Shown in pieces: positions 15,868 through 24,941 of a stretch of DNA of 64,000 nucleotides. Each line of letters starts with the position of its first letter. The first letter of the stretch is position 1. A program made the translations under genes and the position numbers. Location of the stretch: positions 4,278,001 through 4,342,000 of the forward strand of contig NC_017093.1 in the NCBI RefSeq assembly GCF_000284295.1. Direction: 5' to 3'. Under the pieces are notes generated by a model. That model was not told the DNA's origin. It searched no databases and was given only the letters and a program-made list of their open reading frames with translations. This stretch comes from Actinoplanes missouriensis 431 (lineage in GTDB: Bacteria; Actinomycetota; Actinomycetes; Mycobacteriales; Micromonosporaceae).

Positions 15868-16485
15868 GTGATCTGCGTCGCCCGGGACTGCCGGAGAATG
15901 GACGTCATGTCCGTCGGAGGAGCCAGGCCCGGAGCCGGCCGCAAGCGAGACCCCCAGGCCCACGCGGCGGTCCTGACCGCCGCCGAGGAGCTGCTCAACG
16001 AGATCGGCTATCACCGGGTCACGATGGAGCGGATCGCCGAGCGGTCCGGCGTGGCCAAGATGACGCTCTACCGCTGGTGGCCGAACAAGGCCGCGGTGGT
16101 CACCGATGCGGTCCGGTCGCGGCTCGCGCCGCTTTCCACCCCCGACCTGGGTACGGTGATGGCCGACGCCCATACCCAGCTGGAGGCCATGCTCGGCACC
16201 CTGACGAAATACGGTGACGCCAGCGTGGTGGCCGGCGCGATGAGCTCCCGCGGCGAGGCCGGTGTGGCCGACCTGCGCGACATCCTGCACCCGTGGTTCG
16301 AGGGCCTGGCGGAGATCCTGGAACGCGGGATCCGGAGGGAGCAGCTTCCGCCCGGCTTCCCGGTGACGGTGACCGCCCACGCCTGGATGGGGTACCTGGT
16401 CTACCGGGTCGTCTTCCTGCAGGAACAGATTTCCGGTTCGGACCTGAGAGTCCTCATCGGGCAGACAGTGGATCAACAGTCCTAG
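15868..16485 (+). CDS. TetR-family regulator of the adjacent SDR
   Basis: The HTH lies near the N-terminus: 'VLTAAEELLNEIGYHRVTMERIAERSGVAKMTLYRWW' in overlapping pieces is the classical TetR DNA-binding pattern, followed by a helical ligand domain of normal length. GTG 15868 is chosen because TATTCT ends seven bases before it; ATGs at 15898 and 15907 are alternatives, and the 15907 start would give the usual 192 residues. The operator at 15836-15856 overlaps the promoter, which fits autoregulation and repression of the SDR. The inducer is unknown. The stop codon overlaps the -10 of the next gene. Confidence 0.85.
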   Translation: MICVARDCRRMDVMSVGGARPGAGRKRDPQAHAAVLTAAEELLNEIGYHRVTMERIAERSGVAKMTLYRWWPNKAAVVTDAVRSRLAPLSTPDLGTVMADAHTQLEAMLGTLTKYGDASVVAGAMSSRGEAGVADLRDILHPWFEGLAEILERGIRREQLPPGFPVTVTAHAWMGYLVYRVVFLQEQISGSDLRVLIGQTVDQQS

Positions 16486-16494
16486 ACTGCGGCG

Positions 16495-17631
16495 GTGGCA
16501 TTGGACCGGAGGACGTACCGTACCGTCGACGGCGAGCGGATCGAGGGCACGTGGCGGCCGATCTTCATTCGTAACGGCCGTAACTACTTTCTGACCGATC
16601 TGCTGATCTTCGCGGACGGCGCTCTCTACTGCTGGGAGTGGGTCGACCTCGACGGGCTGCGGAGCAAGCTGGAGAGCGGCTGGGTGGCGACGGCGCTCGA
16701 ACCGGGCGTGACCGCGTCGGCCCATCACCTCGCGTCCTGGGTGCTGACCGATCCGATGACGGCGGTGTCCGCCGAGGACCTGCTCGGCGAGGTCGCCGAC
16801 GAGATCGACCAGCTCAACGGCCGGCCGGACTCGACGAGCCGGTGCATGGCCGCTCTCGACAGGTACCTGGCGAGCCGCGCCGAGGAGGACCGCGAGGCGC
16901 TGCGCCGGGCGTACCTGGCGATCCCCGAGCACCTGCGGGTCTACGCGCTCGGCGACATGGACTACCGGGACTGGCCGCTGCAGGTGCTGAGCGCGCCGCT
17001 CGGGCCGGACGACGAGCCGGTCACCGAGGAGGACCGGGCCGAGGCGTTCGCCTACTTCGACGGCCGGGACCAATCAGCGGGGGAGTGGGCGGAGTCGAGG
17101 CCCCTGGACGGCCCGGACCAGCCGGAACACCCGACCGTGAAGCTGGCGGTGCTGGGCCGCTTCCCCGACGAGCCGGACGTGGTGTGGCTGCGCAACGAGC
17201 GGCCCACCCCGATCGAGATGGGCGGGCGGACGTACCCGAGCGCGGTGCACGCCTACTGGGCGCTCGCCGTCACCGAGGACGCGGCGCGGGAGGCGATCCG
17301 GGACACGGTCACCCCTTCCGACGCGGAGGCGGCGGCCGGGCAGGCGACGATCCGCGCGGACTGGCCGGAGGTGCGGCTCGCCGCCATGCACGCGGTGCTG
17401 CGGGCGAAGTTCGGCCAGCACGATGACCTGGCCGAGGTGCTGCTCGGCACCGGGGACGCCCGGATCGAGTACAACCTGAGCTCCGCCTACTGGAGCGGTG
17501 GCAGCGAGGGACGCAACTGGATGGGTCGCCTGCTGGAGCTGGTCCGCGCCGAGTTGCGGGCCGAGCGGGCCGGATTCCTCGGGGAGCGGGCCATGACCCG
17601 TACCGGAGATCAGGCGGAAGGAAGCTCGTAG
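16495..17631 (+). CDS. NADAR-domain protein with an added N-terminal domain
   Basis: The protein has 378 residues. Residues 225-362 match the NADAR/YbiA fold: 'VVWLRNERPTPIEMGGRTYPSAVHAYWAL', 'AMHAVLRAKFGQH', 'LLGTGDARIEY' and 'GRNWMGRLLELVR' appear in order. NADAR proteins cleave N-glycosidic bonds, for example in riboflavin intermediates or ADP-ribosylated guanine. The first 220 residues, starting 'YRTVDGERIEGTWRPIF', form a separate domain that I do not know. GTG 16495 follows TAGACT (16483-16488) by six bases, so the message is leaderless and its -10 overlaps the tetR stop. The 3' end overlaps the convergent SpoIIM gene by 22 bp. Confidence 0.82.
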   Translation: MALDRRTYRTVDGERIEGTWRPIFIRNGRNYFLTDLLIFADGALYCWEWVDLDGLRSKLESGWVATALEPGVTASAHHLASWVLTDPMTAVSAEDLLGEVADEIDQLNGRPDSTSRCMAALDRYLASRAEEDREALRRAYLAIPEHLRVYALGDMDYRDWPLQVLSAPLGPDDEPVTEEDRAEAFAYFDGRDQSAGEWAESRPLDGPDQPEHPTVKLAVLGRFPDEPDVVWLRNERPTPIEMGGRTYPSAVHAYWALAVTEDAAREAIRDTVTPSDAEAAAGQATIRADWPEVRLAAMHAVLRAKFGQHDDLAEVLLGTGDARIEYNLSSAYWSGGSEGRNWMGRLLELVRAELRAERAGFLGERAMTRTGDQAEGSS

Positions 17632-18593
17632 GCCGCGCTCTCGTCGGGAACGCCGCGTGACTGGGCCGCCCGGCCCAGCAGCAGTGCGTAAGCGAGAAAA
17701 CCCAGCCAGACCACCGCGCCGACGCCGACCCGCGCGGCCGGCGGCAGCGGGGACGGCGTGATCCAGGCCTCCAGCGCGCCGGCGACCGCGAGAACCGGCA
17801 CGAGTCCGATCGCGATCAGCATGCCGGAGCGCGCACGGTCGGTCAGCGCCTGCCGGCGGGTGCGGCTCTCGCCGGGGGCGATCCAGGCCCAGCCGATCCG
17901 CAGGCCGGCCCCCGCGCCGACGATCACGCAGGTCAGCTCGAGCAGGCCGTGCGGGGCGAGGAACGTCAGGAAGGTGCCGCCGAGACCCGCGCCGGTCAGC
18001 ACGCCGCCGGCGAGCGCGATGTTGAGCAGGTTCACGCCGAGCAGGTAGAACACCGGCAGCACGAGCACGCCGGCAGCGATGCACTGCGCGGTGAGCACGG
18101 CGTTGTTGGTCCAGACCTGGCCGGCGAAGTTCTGCGGCTGATACTTGCTGTAGTAGCCGACGAAGTCGCCGCCGACCATCCCGGCGATCTGCTGCTCGGT
18201 GAGGAAGTGCGCGGCCACCTGCGGATAGCTGGCGATGTACCAGGTCAGAGCGATGCCGGCGGCGAGCAGCAGGGCGCCGAGCGGGAGCCACCAGTGGCGG
18301 GCCTGATACACCTCGGACGGGAAGGTCCGCAGCAAGAACCGGGGGATCGAGCGCCAGGCGAAACCCTGACCGCGATTGATCGCGGCGCGACCGGCCATCA
18401 GCTGCTCGGAGAGACCGGCCAGGACGACCGGGTCGGGGGCGCGCCGGCGCAGCACGGAGAGGTGCGTGGCGGCCCGCTGGTAGAGCATGACCAGCTCGTC
18501 GGCCTCCGCCGCGGTGAGCCGTCGCCGCCGCGCGAGGTTCGCCATCCGATCCCACTCGCCGGCGCGTTCCAGCACGTACGCGTCGAGGTCCAC
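17610..18593 (-). CDS. SpoIIM-like (stage II sporulation protein M) membrane protein
   Basis: The 327-residue protein starts with a soluble helical region, including 'WDRMANLARRRRLTAAEADELVMLYQRAATHLS', and then has five to six membrane helices with 'FLTFLAPHGLLELTCVIVGAGAGLRIGWAWI', the core of the SpoIIM family. In actinobacteria this gene commonly accompanies RDD, MoxR and DUF58 genes. Here the DUF58 operon lies 4.4 kb away. The GTG start has GAAAGG 7 nt upstream. It is divergent from the RDD gene with 27 bp between start codons, which leaves almost no room for two full promoters. Confidence 0.85.
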   Translation of the reverse strand: MDLDAYVLERAGEWDRMANLARRRRLTAAEADELVMLYQRAATHLSVLRRRAPDPVVLAGLSEQLMAGRAAINRGQGFAWRSIPRFLLRTFPSEVYQARHWWLPLGALLLAAGIALTWYIASYPQVAAHFLTEQQIAGMVGGDFVGYYSKYQPQNFAGQVWTNNAVLTAQCIAAGVLVLPVFYLLGVNLLNIALAGGVLTGAGLGGTFLTFLAPHGLLELTCVIVGAGAGLRIGWAWIAPGESRTRRQALTDRARSGMLIAIGLVPVLAVAGALEAWITPSPLPPAARVGVGAVVWLGFLAYALLLGRAAQSRGVPDESAAYELPSA

Positions 18594-18620
18594 CGTGCGC
18601 CTTTCGTGTTTACTGTCCGG

Positions 18621-19505
18621 GTGACTGTGCTGGGTGCGGGGCGGGTTGTCAACGCGGAGGCGGTGGCGCTCGACGTGCGCCCGGCCCGGCTCGGCTCCCG
18701 GGCGCTCGCGCTCGCCCTCGACATCGCCGTGCAGGCCGTGCTCGTGCTGTTCCTGCTGCTGCTCAGCTCGCTCACGCTGCGTGCGCTGCCGCCCAGCCTG
18801 GTCGACGAAGCGTTGTTCGACACATCGTTACGCCTGGTGATCGTGGTCGTGTTGATCGGCTATCCGGCGGTCGTCGAGACGGTCACCAACGGCCGCAGCC
18901 TCGGCAAGGCGGTGGTCGGCCTGCGGGTGATCCGCGAGGACGGCGGGCCGATCCGGGCGCGGCACGCGTTCACCCGGGCGCTCGTCGGATTCGCGGTGGA
19001 ATGGCCCGGTCTGCTCCTGCCGCTGGTCACCTGGGTGGTCAGCCTCGGCACGATGCTCGGATCGTCGCGCGGCCGCCGGCTCGGCGACATGGCAGCCGGG
19101 ACGATGGTGGTGCACGTGCGCCGCCCGTACTCCTGGCAGGCGGTCCCCCCGATGCCGCCCGCGCTCGCCGGGTGGATCTCCGTCGCCGACCTCTCGGCGA
19201 TCGACGACCGCCTCGCCCTCGCCGCCCGGCAGTACCTCTCCCGCGCCTACCTGCTGCGCGAGCCGCAGCGCTCCCGGCTGGCCCACGAGCTGGCCACCGA
19301 GGTCGCCGGCCGGGTGCGTCCGGCGCCACCGCCCGGCACGCCGCCGGACGCCTACCTCGCCGCCGTCCTGGCCGAGCGCCGCCGGCGCGCGGAGGGGTCG
19401 CTCCCGGCGGCCCGGTCCCTCTCCGAACAGATCAACACCACCTCCGAGGGTACGGGGGTAGCGATCCGCTCCGCCGCCCCCGGCCCGGGCAGTCCCGCCG
19501 GATGA
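18621..19505 (+). CDS. RDD-family membrane protein
   Basis: The product has 294 residues. 'RLGSRALALALDIAVQAVLVL' begins the RDD domain (R and D of the name), followed by 'NGRSLGKAVVGLRVIREDGGP' and 'SSRGRRLGDMAAGTMVV', the other family marks; three membrane helices span about 20-160. A cytosolic helical tail (180-294) follows. TACTGT (18611-18616) precedes two possible GTG starts, 18621 and 18627. RDD proteins may act in ion or osmolyte transport but most are unassigned. Its last 154 bp overlap the convergent GH43 reading frame. Confidence 0.82.
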   Translation: MTVLGAGRVVNAEAVALDVRPARLGSRALALALDIAVQAVLVLFLLLLSSLTLRALPPSLVDEALFDTSLRLVIVVVLIGYPAVVETVTNGRSLGKAVVGLRVIREDGGPIRARHAFTRALVGFAVEWPGLLLPLVTWVVSLGTMLGSSRGRRLGDMAAGTMVVHVRRPYSWQAVPPMPPALAGWISVADLSAIDDRLALAARQYLSRAYLLREPQRSRLAHELATEVAGRVRPAPPPGTPPDAYLAAVLAERRRRAEGSLPAARSLSEQINTTSEGTGVAIRSAAPGPGSPAG

Positions 19506-22500
19506 AACGGCGGCCGTGGAGCGTCGGCAAGGTGGGGTCGACCGGCCATCACCTCAACGTCTAGCACTCCGTGGTGGCCCCGGATCCTCGGGGAGACCAC
19601 CAGGCCGCCGCCCGCTGCAGGACCGGACCACGTCTTGCCGGCCACCGTGACGGTCAGGATCCGGCCGGTCACCGCGACGGCGAACGGGTGCCTGCCCGCG
19701 CCGTCGAGGGTGCCGACCCCGGTGTAGAGCGCCGACGTGCCGAGGACCACCGCGGGTCCCTGACGGGTCGCCTCGAAGACCCGGCCGTCCGGCAGGCGCA
19801 GCCAGGTGCCGCCGCCGTAGGCGCCGCCCTTCGCGACGAACGCGAAGTCCGGGCCGTTCCTCAGCCGGCCGCCGCCGGCCACCTGCCCGCTGCCGGCGAC
19901 ATAGGTGACGACGTGCGGCAGGGAGACCGTCGCCGTGGCGCCGTCGTCGTCGGTGACGGTGACCTGCGGGCGGTACACCCCGGCGGCCGGGTAGGCGTGG
20001 CTGATGGTGCAGACACCGCCCGCCACCGTGCCGGTGGTCTGCGAGCCGTCGCCGAACGACGCGGTGCAGGTCAGTGCGTCGCCGGCGCCGGGGTCGCTGA
20101 CCGGCAACCGGCGGGTCACGGTGGTCCCGGTGGCAATCGGTGCGACGGGTGCGGGACGTCCACCCGGAGCGGTGATCACCGGTGCCGCGTTGCCGACCGT
20201 GACGATCGTGGTGTCATGACTGGCGCCGGCGGTCAGCGTCAACTCGTACACCCCGTCGTCAACACAGGTCACCGTCGTTGACGGGTCATGTTGATTCGCG
20301 ACGGTGCACGACGTGGTGTTGACAGTCCATGCGGGGCGATTCGCGGTGTTCGACACCGTGCCGGACAGGGCGATCTTCGCGCCCTCGATGCCGGCGGTGT
20401 CGGGTCCGGCTGACGCGACGGTGACCGGGTTGACGCTCTCCAGCGTCGGCGTCACCGGGTTGATCGAGCCGTCCGGTGCGAACGTCAACCTGTCGATGGT
20501 GGCCTCTCGATGAGTGCCGTCGCCGCCGGGGATTTTGAAGCGATGATAGGCGATGTACCAGTCGTCGCTGTTCGGTAGCTGTACCACCGAGTGATGACCG
20601 GTGCCGAGGATGCCGAGCGCGGGATCCTTCTGCAGGATCACGCCGACCCGATCATTCCACGGACCGAGTGGGGACGTGCCCGTCGCATAGGCGATCCGGT
20701 AGTCGGCGCTGCGCGTGTCGTTCTCCGACCACATGAAGTAGTAGGTGCCGTTGCGCTTGACGACGAAACTGCCCTCGTTGTAGTTGACCGGCCGGTACGT
20801 CTTGACTTGACTTGATTCGAATGAAGTCATGTCGTTTTTCAACTTGACTTGATATGACGACCCGTTGCCCCAGTACAGATAAGACGACCCGTCGTCATCA
20901 GTGAACACGGCCGGGTCGATCATCTGTCCGCTGTACGTGCCGGCTGCGACCAGTGGCTTGCCGAGCGCATCGGTGAACGGCCCGGCCGGCGAGTCGGCCA
21001 CGGCCACACCCAGATGCTTCGCCGTGTTGCCGGTCGCCATGCCGCCACTGAAGTACAGGTAGTACTTCCCGTCGCGCTGGGCGAACGCGGGCGCCCACGC
21101 GCTGTTGTCCGCCCACGTCACGTCCGGACCCAGATCCAGCGCCACACCGTGATCGGTCCAGTGCACGAGATCCTTCGACGAGAACGCGTGGATCCGCGTG
21201 CCCGACCAGCCGTCGTACCCGTCGGTCGTCGGGTGGATCCAGAACGTGTCGCCGACGACGCTGATGTTCGGATCCGCGTACAGGCCGGGCAGCACCGGGC
21301 TCTTCATCACCAGCGCCCGGACGGTCCAGTCCCGCTCGCTGCCGTCCGGTGAGCTGATCCGGTACGTGACGGGCTTCGTGAAGTCCCGTGCGATGCCGGA
21401 CGCCGGCGTGATCGTCGAGCCGGCCGCCAGTGTGAACTTCGGCGCCAGCGCCGTCACGCCGGTACCCTCGGCGACCGGCAGCTTGATCACCGCAGCGGCG
21501 TCGTCGATGATCGCGTCCACTTTCAGCTGCGCCAGACTCACGGCGCCGACCGATGTGCCCTTGCCGGCCAGCGCGAGGATCTCCCCGGCGGACAGGGCGG
21601 TGTTGTAGATCCGGAAGTCGTCGACCTCCCCGGCGAAGTACGGATCACCGGCGTAGAGCGATCTGCCGACGTACCCGCTGTACGTCTTCGCCGGGTCGTA
21701 CAGATCGGACGGCTTGATGGTCACCCCGCCTGCGGACGCGATCCTCACCCCGTTGAGGTACATCGCCGCGGTGCCGCCGTCGACCGTGACGGCGAGATGC
21801 TGCCAGCTGCCGCCCGGCAGGGGAGCGGCCGACGGCAGTTTCGACTCGGCCGACCACGAGCCGCCGGTGATCGCCGAGTAGAGCACGTTGCTCCCGTTGC
21901 GGGGGCTGCTGAACAGGTACTTCGTGCTGTCCGGGCCGAGACCGTAGATCCACTGGTTGACCGTGGTGGACGACGGCCACTTCACCCACGTGGACACGGT
22001 CGCCGCGGACGCCTGCCGGAGCACGCCGTTCGGGATCGTCACGTAGGGCGAGTCGCTGCCACCTGCCATCGCGAACGACCGGCCGGACACCCCGGCGCCC
22101 CACGCGGGAGTGCGGTGGTAGACGCCGTCGAACCCGTTGCCGGAGCTGTCCTTCGCCACGGTCCCGGTCGTCTCGTCGAACTCGTACCGCAGTCGTAGCC
22201 CGCGGGCCGGGGCCGGCTCCTCCCAGCGGGCGGAGAGCCGGTCGTACTCCGCCTTCGTCACCGGCAGGACCGTGCCGTGGCGCGGCCGCGACGGCAGGCT
22301 GTACTTCGTCTCCGGCGTCCACACCCCGGAGTCCAGGTCGGTCGTGGAGAACGGGACGTAGCCCCGGCCGCCGTACTCGTCGATGAAGAGGTACCACTTG
22401 TCCTTGCCGTCCGGGGACGGGGTGTTGGACTTGAAGATCAGCGGCCCCTCGCCCCGGCTGAGCGCCCCGCTGCCGATGCACTCGGCGACGAAGGAGTAGT

Positions 22501-24433
22501 CCCGCGAGAGCAGGTCGGTGGACTTTTCCTGGATGAGGAACTTGCTGCACGGCGACGACGAGGAGTTGTTCCGCTCGTCCTTGGTGATCCGGTGGTAGAC
22601 GCCGTCGTGCTCGATCACCGTCGAGTCGATGACGGAGTAGCCGGGGTCCTTCCACACCTTCGGCTCGCTGAACGTGTGGAAGTCGCGGGTCGTCGCGTAC
22701 ATCATCCGGTTGTAGGACGACCCGGTGTGCGCGGTGTCCGACTCCGCGTAGAGCTTCGAGGCCCAGAAGACGACGTACGCCCCGAGCGGCTCGGAGTAGA
22801 AGGCCTCCGGCGCCCAGGTGTTGCCGGCGGTGTCGGGTGACACCCGGACCAGGCGCTGGTCGGTCCAGTTGACCAGGTCGGTCGACTCCCACACCATGAT
22901 CGACTTGCTGCCGGTGCGTTGCGAGGCGTCCCAGTCCCCGTTGCCGTAGATCTTGAGGTCGGTGGCGATCTGGTAGAACTTGTCGCCCTCCGGGGAGCGG
23001 ATGATGAACGGGTCGCGCAGGCCCTGCGTGCCGAGCGTCGACGTGAGCACCGGCTGACCGTTGTTGATCTCGCGCCAGCTCAGCGGGTCGTTGCCGTTGG
23101 AGAGGGCGTTGTAGACCTGCTCGCCGTTGGCGTAGCCCTCACCGGTGAAGTAGCTGAACAGGTAACCCTCGTAGGGGGCGGCGGCGGGCAGCCGCGGGAC
23201 GAAAGCGGAAAACTCCCGATTCACCGTGACCGAACCCGACGTCACGTGAGCCGTCAGAACGACTGTCTCATCGGACGCGGCCGATCGGTGCACGACGCCG
23301 GAGCTGGAGATCACCGACGGGGAAGCGGACGACCATGACACGGTCGAGCCGGACGAGCCGGCGACCGGCAGGGTGAGATTCCCCCGGACGTCGTCCAGGT
23401 TGGTCACCGTCAGAGCGGCAGCCGCCGCCTCCGCCGTCTCCCGGTCGCCGTACTCCGCCCGTACCGTGATCGGAAAGGTCTTGCTGCCGGCCGCCTCGCC
23501 GCGCCGCAGGGTGGCGGTGAGCGTGGCCCGGCCGTCGGGCGACCCCCGCGCCGGACGGGTGACCTTGCCGGTGGCGGTGACCAGGCCGGGGTCGCTGGTG
23601 GACCAGGTGATCGCGGAGCCACCGGCCGCCGTGGACGGCAGGGTCAGGTCGGCGATGACCCCGGCGGTGTCGCCCAGATCGAGGGCCGCGGTGTCCGCCG
23701 CGACCGCCTCGGTGTTCGCGGGTGCGGCGAGGGCGCGAGCCTCGTCGGCGGTGAGCGCCCGGTCGTAGACGCGGAAGTCACGCATCCGCCCGGCGAAGTA
23801 CCTGTCGGAGGTGTAGAGCGACCGGCCGATGTAGTTCGCGGTCGTCGTGCCGCCGCCGATCGCGCTCGGCAGGATGCTGATCGCGGTGTTCGTGGCGACC
23901 GCGACGCCGTCCTCGTAGAGCGTCCCGGTCGTCCCGGCCTGCGTGTACGTGAGGTGCTTCCACGCGCCCCGGGCCAGCGCGCGGCCGTCGGCGGGGCGGA
24001 TGTTCTGCTCGCCTGCCCAGTTGCTCAGCGAGATCGACGTGCGCAGCGTGTTGCCCGTCGCGAAGAGGTACCCGTTGCCGTACCCGGTGCCGGCGTCGGT
24101 GTTGCCGAAGCCGTAGAGGAAGTACGGCGTGGCCTGCGCGGGGTCGATCCGCACGTCGAAGGCGACGCTGATCGCGGCGCGGTCGCGCAGCACGCTGTCC
24201 GGCATCCGGACGTAGGTGTTCGTGCCGTTGAAGCCGAGTCCCTGAGCGCCGTCCCACGCGGGAGTCCCCAGGACGGCGCCGTCGCGATGGTTGCCGGACG
24301 CGTCGGCGGCGACCGTGCCGGAGGTCTCGTCGAGCCGGTAGTGGAGCAGAAGGCCGTCGTCGGGCGCCGCCTGCGCGGGGGAGCCGGCGACCAGAACGGA
24401 CAGAAACATGAGGAGCGCTAACACACGCGGCAT
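19352..24433 (-). CDS. Giant secreted multidomain glycosidase with two GH43 domains
   Basis: The 1693-residue protein has a signal peptide (1-23, cut after AQA). In order: a LamG/concanavalin-like domain (about 30-225), two Ig-like segments (about 240-410), GH43 domain 1 with 'LRDPFII', 'VIDSTVIEHDG' and 'SRGEGPLI' marking the three acidic residues, a second LamG (about 735-930), a short beta domain, GH43 domain 2 with 'YADPNIS', 'MIDPAVFTDDDG' and 'YNEGSFV', an Ig/PKD region with Cys pairs, and a C-terminal beta domain. GH43 enzymes release arabinose or xylose from arabinan and arabinoxylan. GGGAG precedes the ATG by 6 nt. The last 66 residues are Pro/Arg-rich and run under the RDD gene, probably because an original stop was lost. 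Confidence 0.88.
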   Translation of the reverse strand: MPRVLALLMFLSVLVAGSPAQAAPDDGLLLHYRLDETSGTVAADASGNHRDGAVLGTPAWDGAQGLGFNGTNTYVRMPDSVLRDRAAISVAFDVRIDPAQATPYFLYGFGNTDAGTGYGNGYLFATGNTLRTSISLSNWAGEQNIRPADGRALARGAWKHLTYTQAGTTGTLYEDGVAVATNTAISILPSAIGGGTTTANYIGRSLYTSDRYFAGRMRDFRVYDRALTADEARALAAPANTEAVAADTAALDLGDTAGVIADLTLPSTAAGGSAITWSTSDPGLVTATGKVTRPARGSPDGRATLTATLRRGEAAGSKTFPITVRAEYGDRETAEAAAAALTVTNLDDVRGNLTLPVAGSSGSTVSWSSASPSVISSSGVVHRSAASDETVVLTAHVTSGSVTVNREFSAFVPRLPAAAPYEGYLFSYFTGEGYANGEQVYNALSNGNDPLSWREINNGQPVLTSTLGTQGLRDPFIIRSPEGDKFYQIATDLKIYGNGDWDASQRTGSKSIMVWESTDLVNWTDQRLVRVSPDTAGNTWAPEAFYSEPLGAYVVFWASKLYAESDTAHTGSSYNRMMYATTRDFHTFSEPKVWKDPGYSVIDSTVIEHDGVYHRITKDERNNSSSSPCSKFLIQEKSTDLLSRDYSFVAECIGSGALSRGEGPLIFKSNTPSPDGKDKWYLFIDEYGGRGYVPFSTTDLDSGVWTPETKYSLPSRPRHGTVLPVTKAEYDRLSARWEEPAPARGLRLRYEFDETTGTVAKDSSGNGFDGVYHRTPAWGAGVSGRSFAMAGGSDSPYVTIPNGVLRQASAATVSTWVKWPSSTTVNQWIYGLGPDSTKYLFSSPRNGSNVLYSAITGGSWSAESKLPSAAPLPGGSWQHLAVTVDGGTAAMYLNGVRIASAGGVTIKPSDLYDPAKTYSGYVGRSLYAGDPYFAGEVDDFRIYNTALSAGEILALAGKGTSVGAVSLAQLKVDAIIDDAAAVIKLPVAEGTGVTALAPKFTLAAGSTITPASGIARDFTKPVTYRISSPDGSERDWTVRALVMKSPVLPGLYADPNISVVGDTFWIHPTTDGYDGWSGTRIHAFSSKDLVHWTDHGVALDLGPDVTWADNSAWAPAFAQRDGKYYLYFSGGMATGNTAKHLGVAVADSPAGPFTDALGKPLVAAGTYSGQMIDPAVFTDDDGSSYLYWGNGSSYQVKLKNDMTSFESSQVKTYRPVNYNEGSFVVKRNGTYYFMWSENDTRSADYRIAYATGTSPLGPWNDRVGVILQKDPALGILGTGHHSVVQLPNSDDWYIAYHRFKIPGGDGTHREATIDRLTFAPDGSINPVTPTLESVNPVTVASAGPDTAGIEGAKIALSGTVSNTANRPAWTVNTTSCTVANQHDPSTTVTCVDDGVYELTLTAGASHDTTIVTVGNAAPVITAPGGRPAPVAPIATGTTVTRRLPVSDPGAGDALTCTASFGDGSQTTGTVAGGVCTISHAYPAAGVYRPQVTVTDDDGATATVSLPHVVTYVAGSGQVAGGGRLRNGPDFAFVAKGGAYGGGTWLRLPDGRVFEATRQGPAVVLGTSALYTGVGTLDGAGRHPFAVAVTGRILTVTVAGKTWSGPAAGGGLVVSPRIRGHHGVLDVEVMAGRPHLADAPRPPFHPAGLPGPGAAERIATPVPSEVVLICSERDRAAGSDPSARRRRSARTAAR

Positions 24434-24462
24434 GTGATCTCCCGTGACGGAGGCGTTGCCGA

Positions 24463-24491
24463 AGTGTTAACGCTCACACAATCGATGTCAA
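24463..24491 (-). promoter_or_regulatory. GH43 promoter with LacI-type operator
   Basis: On the minus strand, TTGACA (plus 24486-24491) is followed after 17 bp by AACACT (plus 24463-24468). A near-palindrome TGTTAACGCTCACA (24465-24478) covers the -10. It differs at two of 14 positions from TGTTAGCGCTAACA, the form I associate with actinobacterial LacI repressors of glycoside hydrolases. Repression in the absence of substrate is therefore likely; the regulator is not in this window. Confidence 0.7.
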
Positions 24492-24511
24492 GAACTTCTA
24501 TGTATCAGCGG

Positions 24512-24874
24512 CTACTTCCCGTTGATCTCCCCGCATGCGCTGGAGAGGTTCAGCCACGCCTGCGCCATCGCCAGGTTCAGCTTCTCCGGCGGCTTCGGCG
24601 CGGCGGCCGCCACCGCGGCGCTGGTGTCACGCACCGTCCCGGCCGCCGTGCGGATCGACTCCTGGGTCGCCTTCGCCGCGACCTCGGCGGCCTGCCCGGT
24701 CCGCGCCGGATCGAGGTGCGCCTTCGCGGCGTTCACGTCGTTCACCGCGGCGCAGGCCGCCTTGTCGGCGTCCGCGGACGCCGGTTCACCCGCGGCCACC
24801 GGGGCGGCCGCGGGCTCCGCGCCACAACCTGCAAGAGCCAGCACGAGTACGGGGAGGAGAAGCGCTCTACGCAT
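24512..24874 (-). CDS. Small lipoprotein of unknown function
   Basis: The 120-residue product has a lipoprotein signal peptide ending in LALAGC (Cys17 of the lipobox), followed by an Ala-rich linker and helices with a Cys pair ('KAACAAVNDVNAAK' and 'NLSSACGEINGK') that may form a disulfide. It lacks a recognised domain. It would be anchored on the outer face of the membrane. It lies between two secreted carbohydrate-active enzymes, but there is no evidence of a joint function. Confidence 0.65.
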   Translation of the reverse strand: MRRALLLPVLVLALAGCGAEPAAAPVAAGEPASADADKAACAAVNDVNAAKAHLDPARTGQAAEVAAKATQESIRTAAGTVRDTSAAVAAAAPKPPEKLNLAMAQAWLNLSSACGEINGK

Positions 24875-24941
24875 GCCGTGCCCAACGACGACACCGGCGA
24901 TCCGGCCTGCCCTGCCACCCGTGCGAGGGACTGCTCGCCGG

